Source: Burkholderiales bacterium (GTDB lineage: Bacteria; Pseudomonadota; Gammaproteobacteria; Burkholderiales; Casimicrobiaceae). Taken from it: a DNA stretch of 35,589 nucleotides. The position numbers were made by a program, and so were the translations under genes. Below the pieces are notes generated by a model, which saw only the letters and a program-made list of their open reading frames with translations, was not told where the DNA came from and ran no database searches. The stretch covers positions 1 through 35,589 of the forward strand of contig JAICXH010000019.1 in the NCBI GenBank assembly GCA_025981645.1, read 5' to 3'. Below are positions 17,028 through 23,610 of the stretch, one piece after another; position 1 is the first letter of the stretch, and every line of letters starts with the position of its first letter.

Positions 17028-17466
17028 TCAGACTTCGACCCTCGCGGCGCGCAGAAGCAGCGAATTGGTGATGACGCTCACTGACGACAGCGCCATCGCC
17101 GCCGCCGCCACGATGGGCGAGAGGAGGATGCCGAAGAACGGGTACAGGACGCCCGCCGCCACCGGAATGCCGGCAGCGTTGTAGAAGAAGGCGAAGAACA
17201 GGTTCTCGCGGATGTTGCGCATCGTGGCCCGCGACATGCGCCGGGCACGCACGATGCCGAGTGTCGCCCGACAGCCTCCGCTGTCGCTTTCATGTCGCCG
17301 GTCAGCATGACCACCTGAATGCCCTCGCGACGCAACGCCGCCACCGCCTGCGGGGTGCTTGCCTTGATGGGATCGGCGATGGCGACGAAGCCGGCGCCTG
17401 CGCGCCCGTCGCATCGACTCCGTTGTCGGCGAGAAATCGCGCGTTGCCGCACACTCGACCGCCCAT
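17028..17466 (-). pseudogene. Remnant of a copper-translocating P-type ATPase (CopA-like)
   Basis: Three collinear pieces of one CopA-type ATPase remain in three frames. First, [21 protein letters not shown] (17398-17466). Then the P-domain piece [16 protein letters not shown] with VVMLTGD (about 17264-17405). Last, the C-terminal membrane part, [20 protein letters not shown] to [12 protein letters not shown] (17028-17262). About 80-90 residues that should include GDGVNDAP are missing at the last junction. Everything N-terminal (metal-binding domains, the CPC membrane segment, DKTGT) is also absent. It cannot pump metal. Its stop is 8 nt before the His-tailed exporter, which may have relied on it for transcription and translation. 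Confidence 0.85.
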
Positions 17467-17664
17467 CCACCAACGGGAGGCGGACGATGGGACCAGCGGC
17501 TGGTTTGCAGAACAGGTTGGGAAAGTTGGCAGTATGAAGCGGGGCGGTTGTCAGCCTCAGGTTGGACCCACAGCGCCTGTTGCACACCCGCAATGAGTGA
17601 TTCAACGAGTTGACATAATGCCAATTATACGCATAACCGCAGTGACCGTTTCGGGATCCCTCGG
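17467..17664. other. Non-coding stretch between the ATPase remnant and the oxidoreductase
   Basis: About 200 nt with no recognisable gene. It is less GC-rich than its neighbours, and the only notable content is the dif-like site at 17609-17636. The ATPase sequence ends abruptly at about 17467, so this may be foreign or rearranged DNA. Confidence 0.5.
17609..17636 (-). other. dif-like (XerC/XerD-type) recombination site
   Basis: A 28-bp block with the 11-6-11 layout of bacterial dif. On the minus strand the XerC-like arm is TATGCGTATAA (17626-17636) and the XerD-like arm is TTATGTCAACT (17609-17619), around the 6-nt centre TTGGCA. Against the remembered E. coli dif the arms match at 8/11 and 9/11; the centre, which varies among sites, does not match. 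The inner part forms a dyad ATAAT/ATTAT. It could be the chromosomal dif, a site used by a Xer-exploiting element, or the core site of another tyrosine recombinase. No recombinase gene is in the window. Confidence 0.5.
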
Positions 17665-19086
17665 TCAGCCGATGGCACCCCGGCCACTGCGGGAATCCCC
17701 TTTGTCCGACTTTCCCGCAGCCGCAGCGAGCTTCGAGAGCTTCGTGTCGATCCAGCTCGGCCGCCGGCCGAGATCCTCGGCACGCTCCTTCCGGCGAACC
17801 GCATTGCGCACGACGATCGAGCCGACATAGCGAAAGGGTTCGGGCGGAAACCGACCGAGCGGCCCTTTCGCCATCGGCGAACGCGTCCACTCGTTGTCGA
17901 GGCCCAGCACCAGCGACGACAGGAATTGTCCGCCGATGTAAGTCGGTCCGACGCCGTTGCCCGAATAGCCGAATCCGTAAACGATCGACGGGTGTCGGTC
18001 GAGATGCGCGAAAAACGGCAAACCCGTCGGCGAGCGCTCGGATGCACCATTCCAGCTCGCGCTGATCGGAATGTCGGCTAGTTCCGGGAAGAATTCACGC
18101 AGGCTGTCGGCAAGCGCGTGCCGGTAAGGCGACGGCTCGTCGAAGATCTTCAGCATCCTCGACCCGAAAGCAAAGGTGTTGCCGCCTTTGCCCAGCATGA
18201 GCCGGCCGTCGGTGGTCGTGCGGTAGTAGTAGACGAAGATGCGGGAGTCCATCACCGCGATGCCGTTACGCAGGCCGATCTGCGCGAGGCGACCGGGGCA
18301 CGGGTCGGTGATGATCATGTCGCTCGACACCAGTATGACCGCGCGACGGAATTGCGGGAACTCGGTCGGCATCGACGCGTTGAGCGCCAGCACGACTTTT
18401 CCGGCACGCACGGCACCCTGCGGGGTGCGCACGAGCGGCGCTCGGTCGCGCTCGAGTCGGCGCATCGGCGTGTTCTCGTAGATGCGTACACCCATATGCA
18501 GCGCGACCCGACGCAGGCCCCGAACCAGCAGGCCCGGATGCACGGTCGCGCCGACCGGCGAGAAGATGCCCGCGAGGTGCTTGCGCGAGGCGGCGCGACG
18601 CTGCAGCTCATCGGGTGGCAACGACTGCCAGGAACTTGCGCCGAGCTCATCGAGCCGGGCGACCACCGCGTCGGTCGCGCCGTGCTGCGCCTCATTGGTC
18701 GCCGTATAGAGTGTCCCGTCCATGCGCAACTGCGCGTCGATGTCGTGCTCGCGGCAGAATGCTGCGATGTGCCGAATCGCCTGTTCGCTCGCTCGCACCA
18801 GACGAAGCGCCTCCGCTTCGCCGAACAGACGCTCGAGCGTGAAGTACTTCGTCGACCAGGTCATCATGCAGCCACCGTTGTGCCCACTTGCGCCGGCGCC
18901 GCACATGTCGGCTTCGATGATCGTGACGTCAAGTTGCGGGCTTGCCTTCTTCAGGTGGATGGCCGTCCAGAGGCCCGTGTAGCCGCCGCCGACGATGCAC
19001 ACGTCGGCGCTCGTGTCGCCGTACAACGTCGGCGCGCAGCCGCTCCTGTCGAGCTGCAACGCCTGCTCGAACCAGAACGATCTCAT
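17665..19086 (-). CDS. FAD-dependent amine/amino-acid oxidoreductase (PuuB/DadA-like)
   Basis: 473 aa, DAO-family flavoprotein. The N-terminal Rossmann motif is DVCIVGGGYTGLWTAIHL (GGGYTG at 33-38), then SGHNGG, typical of the gamma-glutamylputrescine oxidase (PuuB) branch. The C-terminal GFGYSGNGVGPTYIGGQ is the second FAD-binding signature. Such enzymes oxidise C-N bonds of polyamine conjugates, amino acids or amines to an aldehyde or imine. No other putrescine-utilisation genes (puuA, puuC, puuD) are adjacent, so the substrate is not set. It is the last gene of a three-gene minus-strand unit, 69 nt after the sulfotransferase. Start ATG 19086. Confidence 0.85.
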   Translation of the reverse strand: MRSFWFEQALQLDRSGCAPTLYGDTSADVCIVGGGYTGLWTAIHLKKASPQLDVTIIEADMCGAGASGHNGGCMMTWSTKYFTLERLFGEAEALRLVRASEQAIRHIAAFCREHDIDAQLRMDGTLYTATNEAQHGATDAVVARLDELGASSWQSLPPDELQRRAASRKHLAGIFSPVGATVHPGLLVRGLRRVALHMGVRIYENTPMRRLERDRAPLVRTPQGAVRAGKVVLALNASMPTEFPQFRRAVILVSSDMIITDPCPGRLAQIGLRNGIAVMDSRIFVYYYRTTTDGRLMLGKGGNTFAFGSRMLKIFDEPSPYRHALADSLREFFPELADIPISASWNGASERSPTGLPFFAHLDRHPSIVYGFGYSGNGVGPTYIGGQFLSSLVLGLDNEWTRSPMAKGPLGRFPPEPFRYVGSIVVRNAVRRKERAEDLGRRPSWIDTKLSKLAAAAGKSDKGDSRSGRGAIG

Positions 19087-19106
19087 GTCGGATTCTTCAT
19101 CGGCGG

Positions 19107-19152
19107 TGCCCCAAGGGAAATCGGCGTGCGTTGCCCCAGAACGAAATCAGCG
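19107..19152. repeat. Imperfect direct repeat in the sulfotransferase-oxidoreductase gap
   Basis: Two copies of about 20 nt, 19107-19126 and 19132-19152. Both begin TGCCCCA and both end GAAATCxGCG, with one extra base in the second. They fill most of the 69-nt gap upstream of the oxidoreductase ATG. Could be a regulator site or a duplication without function. Confidence 0.4.
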
Positions 19153-19155
19153 GGA

Positions 19156-20097
19156 TCAGCGAAGCGGATAGCCGAGCTTCTCCATCATCGGCCCCGCCAG
19201 CGCGTTGAATTTGCCCACGTTGTCCGGCGTCCATTCGATCGCGCGGCCCTCGGACGGATCATCGGGCGCGAGCGAGTCGCGCGCGAACTGCCGCGGCAGT
19301 CCGCAGAAGTCGAGGATCGCGCTGACGCTCGCCTCGGTTACGTCCTCGATCCTGACGACGATGCGATGGGTCGCCGGAACGCGCTCGAGGCGCTCGACGA
19401 TGTTGGCGTTGACCGCATTCCAGAACCAGCTGATTTTCTGTACGCGATCGAAGCGGTCCCACTGCGCCCGCGCTGGATCGGATGGAAACGGCATCGGCTT
19501 CGCGAGGAGCCAGGCGATCGCCGCCGCCTCGCGCGGCGTTTCGTCCGGGTAGGTCGACGCGTCACGGCGCGACCACGAGCGCACGCACGCGTAACCGTCG
19601 CGCACGAGATGGATAAACTTCGCGTGCGGATAACGGGTGTGCACGTAGTTGATGAAGTTGAAGCCGAACGCGTTGGCGTCGCAGTAGGCGATGCCGTGTG
19701 TCGTGCACCATGCAATGGTGCTGGTGCGGCTGGTGAAGCAGCCGTCCATCAGCGCCGTCATCGCGGCGTCGGGTGCGAAGGTCCGTGCGAAATCGGCTTC
19801 GGTCCCGCAGTGATACAGGTAGCTGTTGAGCTCGGGCATCCAACCGAGGCCGACGCGCCTGCCGACGAATGCCGCCGGACCGTTACGCACGACTCCGATA
19901 CCTTCGTGCGTACTGAGCGTATTCGGCACCGATTCGAAGATCTTCCACAGCGTGTGCGTGCCGCAGCGCCCGGTGCCGACGACGAACACCAGCGGGATCG
20001 ATGCTGCCTGACGATGCGGGACGGAGATGGAATCGGATGCGACTGTCGTCATGCCCACAGCGCCGCGCAGCGAGTGCGCGGACGCGGCGGCAATCAT
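19156..20097 (-). CDS. PAPS-dependent sulfotransferase family protein
   Basis: 313 aa. The 5'-phosphosulfate-binding loop is VGTGRCGTHTL (40-50), and the 3'-phosphate-binding segment is KFIHLVRDGYACVRSW (160-175), together diagnostic of the PAPS sulfotransferase fold. It would transfer sulfate from PAPS to a hydroxyl or amine of an unknown acceptor. The ATG at 20097 overlaps the TGA of the upstream FAD dehydrogenase as ATGA, which favours it over the internal ATG at 20052 (298 aa). No signal peptide or transmembrane segment, so the enzyme is probably cytoplasmic. Setting between two flavoenzymes suggests a small-molecule modification pathway. Confidence 0.87.
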   Translation of the reverse strand: MIAAASAHSLRGAVGMTTVASDSISVPHRQAASIPLVFVVGTGRCGTHTLWKIFESVPNTLSTHEGIGVVRNGPAAFVGRRVGLGWMPELNSYLYHCGTEADFARTFAPDAAMTALMDGCFTSRTSTIAWCTTHGIAYCDANAFGFNFINYVHTRYPHAKFIHLVRDGYACVRSWSRRDASTYPDETPREAAAIAWLLAKPMPFPSDPARAQWDRFDRVQKISWFWNAVNANIVERLERVPATHRIVVRIEDVTEASVSAILDFCGLPRQFARDSLAPDDPSEGRAIEWTPDNVGKFNALAGPMMEKLGYPLR

Positions 20098-21779
20098 ACT
20101 TGGGCGGCCGCCCTCCCCGCGATCCTGCCGCCAAAGAGGCAGCCGCCGAGAAAGGTCCCCTCGAGCGCGCGGTAGCCATGCATGCCGCCACCGCCGAAGC
20201 CCGCGACTTCACCGGCGGCAAATAGTCCGGGAATGGGCCTGCCCGATGCATCGAGCACACGCGCGTCGAGGTCGGTCTCGAGGCCGCCGAGGGTCTTGCG
20301 CGTCAGTACGGAGAGGCGCACGGCGATCAGCGGACCATCGGCCGGATCGAGGATCGGGGCCGGTCTCGCGACCCGCACGAGGCGCTCGCCGACGAACCGG
20401 CGCGCATTGCGAACGATCGCAAGCTGCGGATCCTTGCCGGCACGATTGCGCGTCTGCAGATCGCGGTCGTGGAGCTCGCGCTCGAGGCGCGCGCGATCGA
20501 CTCGCGCTTCCTCGGCGTTCGTCCCTGCGGCCGGGTCGGACGCAACGAGCGCATTCATAGCATCGACCAGCGTGCCGAGCTTGTCACGCACGACGAAATC
20601 GGCGCCACGATCCATGAACGCCTGTACCGGACGTTGCACCGAGCGTCCCGTGCGTGCGAGCGTGAGGCGCAGGCTCTTGCCGGTGAGGTCGGGGTTCTGC
20701 TCGCTTCCGGAGAGCGCGAACTCGCGGCGAATGATCGCGCGATTGAGCACGAACCAGGTGTGGGGATAGCCGCGCGCACCGATGTGCGCGAGTGCGCCGA
20801 GCGTGTCGGCGCCGGGGATGTTCGGATACGGAAGCCGCGCGCCTGAAGGGTCGACCCACAGGCTCGACGGTCCGGGCAGGATGCGGATGCCGTGGCTTGG
20901 CCAGATCGGATTCCAGTTGCGGATGCCTTCGGTGTAATGCCACATTCGATCGGGGTGGATGAGCGAGGCTCCTTCGGCGGCCACTGCCTGCTGCAACAGA
21001 CCGTCGACGTGCTGCGGCACGCCGGTCAGCATGAAGGCAGGAGCCGGCCCCAGGCGATCGACCGGCCAGTGCCTGCGCACGAGCTCGTGGTTGCCGCCGA
21101 TCCCGCCCGATGCGATCACGACCGCATCGGCGCGCAATTCGAAATCTCCGATTGCGCTGCGCGAGGTCGCGGCGCCGCGCGCCGCCTGCGACGGCACGAG
21201 CACCTCGCCGCGCACGCCCGATACGCTGCCGCCGCGCCACACGAGACCGGTGACATGATGGCGGAAGAGGAGCTCGATATGCCCTGCCCGCGCATGCTCG
21301 CGCACGCGCCGCTCGAACGGCGCCATCACGCCGGGCCCGGTGCCCCAGGTGACGTGGAAGCGCGGGACGCTGTTGCCGGGCCCCCCTGCTCCACCGCAGC
21401 CGCGCTCCGCCCAGCCGACGATCGGAAACCAGCGCAGGCCGAGCGCGTGCAGCCATTGCCGCATTCCGCTCGCGGCGAAATCGACGTAGGCTTCGGCCCA
21501 GCGGCGCGGCCAGTGATCGCGCTCGCGGTCGAAGCCTGCGGTCGCCTCCCAGTCGCGCGATGCGAGCTCGCGCGAATCGCGGATGCCCATCCGGCGTTGC
21601 TCGGGCGAATCGACGAAGAAGAGCCCGCCGAGCGACCAGAACGCCTGGCCGCCGAGGCTCTCTTCGCCCTCCTGGTCGACAAGAATCACGCGCCGCCCGG
21701 CGTCGGCAGCCTCGGCGGCGGCCACGAGGCCCGCGAGCCCCGCACCAACCACGATCACGTCGGTCGCAGGTGTCGGCAT
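20094..21779 (-). CDS. FAD-binding dehydrogenase (fumarate reductase/ketosteroid-dehydrogenase superfamily)
   Basis: 561 aa, FAD_binding_2-type flavoprotein. The N-terminal dinucleotide motif is DVIVVGAGLAGLVAA (GAGLAG at 12-17), followed by LGGQAFWSLGGLFFV. The C-terminal GLFAAGEVAGFGGGGMHGYRALEG is the second FAD contact, seen in fumarate-reductase-like and 3-ketosteroid delta-1-dehydrogenase-like enzymes. No haem motifs or transport signal are present. Members of this soluble branch are commonly annotated only as FAD-binding dehydrogenase; they introduce or reduce C=C bonds next to carbonyls. Substrate is unknown. It is the first gene of the minus-strand unit and is coupled (ATGA) to the sulfotransferase. 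It diverges from the gene at 21940. Confidence 0.85.
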   Translation of the reverse strand: MPTPATDVIVVGAGLAGLVAAAEAADAGRRVILVDQEGEESLGGQAFWSLGGLFFVDSPEQRRMGIRDSRELASRDWEATAGFDRERDHWPRRWAEAYVDFAASGMRQWLHALGLRWFPIVGWAERGCGGAGGPGNSVPRFHVTWGTGPGVMAPFERRVREHARAGHIELLFRHHVTGLVWRGGSVSGVRGEVLVPSQAARGAATSRSAIGDFELRADAVVIASGGIGGNHELVRRHWPVDRLGPAPAFMLTGVPQHVDGLLQQAVAAEGASLIHPDRMWHYTEGIRNWNPIWPSHGIRILPGPSSLWVDPSGARLPYPNIPGADTLGALAHIGARGYPHTWFVLNRAIIRREFALSGSEQNPDLTGKSLRLTLARTGRSVQRPVQAFMDRGADFVVRDKLGTLVDAMNALVASDPAAGTNAEEARVDRARLERELHDRDLQTRNRAGKDPQLAIVRNARRFVGERLVRVARPAPILDPADGPLIAVRLSVLTRKTLGGLETDLDARVLDASGRPIPGLFAAGEVAGFGGGGMHGYRALEGTFLGGCLFGGRIAGRAAAQV

Positions 21780-21786
21780 CGATCGC

Positions 21787-21924
21787 CATAGCGCCGGTGA
21801 ACGCTATGTACGCAAGCGCAAACAACAATCACGGGTCGCCAAACGAGGCGGCTGACATGGGCATAGTGTTACATTCGCGTGCCCTCATCAACTCGCATGC
21901 TCCGCCGTTGGCACGCCGTGCCAA
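21787..21924. promoter_or_regulatory. Two perfect inverted repeats in the divergent spacer
   Basis: Spacer 21780-21939 separates two divergent units. CATAGCG (21787-21793) / CGCTATG (21802-21808) has an 8-nt spacer, just upstream of the minus-strand ATG. TTGGCAC (21908-21914) / GTGCCAA (21918-21924) has a 3-nt spacer, 15 nt before the plus-strand GTG. Each could be an operator or a leader hairpin controlling its nearest gene. TGGCAC recalls a sigma-54 -24 box, but the matching GC is misplaced by two bases. Confidence 0.5.
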
Positions 21925-21939
21925 TAGCGCAGATCCATC

Positions 21940-23610
21940 GTGCTGACGATCGACGATATCCGCACCGTCCCGCTGTTCTCGGTCCTGGCGACGAGTGCGC
22001 TCGAGCGGATCGCGCATACGTCAGCGGACCTGCGACTCGCACCGGGAGAGTGGGCCGTGCCGGAAGGTGGCGAACGAGCGCTGTTCGCGGTTCTCGCGGG
22101 CAGGATCGAGGTCGTCAAGCTTTTCGACGGCGTCGAGCGAAGACTGGGGTGGCGGCTTCCGGGCAGCATCTTCGGCGAAGTGCCGCTCGCGCTCGGATCG
22201 CCTTTTCCGGGCGGCTATCGCGCGGCGGAGCCCTCGCGGGTGATACGCGTCGAGCCGCACGACTACTACGCGGTCGCAGCGGCGTCACCGGAGCTCGCTG
22301 CGAAGGTGGGCGCGCTTGCGCGCGAGCGCCTCGGAGGACTTCAAGGCATTGCCGCCGAAGCGCCCAGGGCGCGCGTCACGCTGCTGGGTCCCCAGTGGGA
22401 CGTCGTCTGCAGCGACGTGCGTCGATTTCTCACGCGCAATCAGATCACCTATGAATGGCTGACGCCCGAGTCGCCGCATCTGCGCACACTGTGGCCGGAG
22501 CCGCCTGATGCAGCGGACTGGCCGGTCCTTCGTCTGGCCGACGGGACCGTCGTCAGCCGGCCGAAGGCACGCGAACTCGCCGAGTTGCTGGGCCTGCAGA
22601 CGCGCGCCCGTCTGACCGAATACGACACCGTGATCGTCGGGGGCGGTCCGGCCGGACTCGCCGCAGCGGTCTATGGTGCGTCCGAGGGATTACGGACGCT
22701 GGTGATCGAACGCGAGGCGCCTGGCGGGCAGGCCGGAACGTCGTCGCGCATCGAGAACTACCTCGGGTTTCCCAATGGAGTCTCGGGCGAGGAGCTTGCG
22801 CTACGCGCGCTCCAGCAGGCGCGGCGACTCGGTGCGGAGACGGTCGTCACCCGCTCGGTCGAGCGGATCGATCCGCAGACCCGCGAGATCTTCCTCGATG
22901 GCGACGACGTCGTCCGGACCAGGACCGTCATCCTTGCGACGGGCGTGACCTGGCGTCGCTTCGCCGTCGACGGTGTCGATCGACTCATCGGCAAGGGCGT
23001 CTACTATGGCGCTGCGCGCAGCGAGGCGAGTGCTACCCACGGAGCCGACATCCATCTTATCGGCGCGGGCAACTCCGCCGGACAGGCCGCGTTGTTCTTT
23101 GCGAGTCATGCGCGCTCGGTGACGCTGCTCGTGCGCGGCTCCTCGCTGGGAAAAGGAATGTCCCACTACCTGATCGACCAGCTTCGCAGCAGGCCAAACA
23201 TCGCGGTCCGACTGAATTCCGAAGTTGCCGCAGTTCACGGCGATACGCACCTGACCGCGATCTCCATTCGCGACGGGGGCGCGGAAACGGTGACAAGAAG
23301 CGAGTCTGGCGGCCTGTTCGTCTTCATCGGGGCCGACGCGGACACCGGATGGCTGCCCGCAGAGATCGCACGCGACGAACGCGGCTACCTCCTGACCGGT
23401 GACAAGGTCATGAGTGCCGGTCGCTGGTCGCATGACCGGGATCCTTACCTGCTCGAGACCAGCGTCCCGGGCATCTTCGCCTGTGGCGACGTGCGGTTCA
23501 GTCCGGTCAAGCGGGTCGCGTCGGCCGTCGGCGAGGGGAGCATGGCGATCGCATTGGTCCACCAATTTCTGCAACAGGATCGACGCGGGCCTCGGCGCGA
23601 CGGCGCCTGA
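21940..23610 (+). CDS. cNMP-binding / thioredoxin-reductase-like flavoprotein lacking CxxC
   Basis: 556 aa with three parts. Residues ~1-130 resemble a cyclic-nucleotide-binding domain (PLFSVLATSALERIA, then GSIFGEVPLALG). Residues ~145-215 resemble a glutaredoxin/thioredoxin-like insert ending SRPKARELAELLGL. From ~225 on is a thioredoxin-reductase-type flavoprotein: VIVGGGPAGLAAAVYGASEG (FAD), GGQAGTSSRIENYLGFP, HLIGAGNSAGQAA (NADPH) and GIFACGDVRF (FAD). The reductase's CxxC is absent: ARSEASATHG stands there, and only two cysteines are seen overall. An in-frame TAG at 21925 means the start is GTG 21940 or later. This fused family is known, but its physiological partner is not. It is immediately followed by the O-GlcNAc transferase gene. 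Confidence 0.86.
   Translation: MLTIDDIRTVPLFSVLATSALERIAHTSADLRLAPGEWAVPEGGERALFAVLAGRIEVVKLFDGVERRLGWRLPGSIFGEVPLALGSPFPGGYRAAEPSRVIRVEPHDYYAVAAASPELAAKVGALARERLGGLQGIAAEAPRARVTLLGPQWDVVCSDVRRFLTRNQITYEWLTPESPHLRTLWPEPPDAADWPVLRLADGTVVSRPKARELAELLGLQTRARLTEYDTVIVGGGPAGLAAAVYGASEGLRTLVIEREAPGGQAGTSSRIENYLGFPNGVSGEELALRALQQARRLGAETVVTRSVERIDPQTREIFLDGDDVVRTRTVILATGVTWRRFAVDGVDRLIGKGVYYGAARSEASATHGADIHLIGAGNSAGQAALFFASHARSVTLLVRGSSLGKGMSHYLIDQLRSRPNIAVRLNSEVAAVHGDTHLTAISIRDGGAETVTRSESGGLFVFIGADADTGWLPAEIARDERGYLLTGDKVMSAGRWSHDRDPYLLETSVPGIFACGDVRFSPVKRVASAVGEGSMAIALVHQFLQQDRRGPRRDGA

Noticed and set aside
18118..20175. A 685-codon open frame on the plus strand across the oxidoreductase and sulfotransferase genes
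   Set aside because: It lies antisense to two genes with clear FAD- and PAPS-binding motifs. Its product is Arg/Ala/Asp-rich without any domain, as expected for a shadow frame in GC-rich DNA.
21909..21923. Sigma-54 promoter (TGGCAC...) ahead of the flavoprotein gene
   Set aside because: The GC element falls two bases too close to the GG element for a -24/-12 promoter; the sequence is better described as a palindrome.
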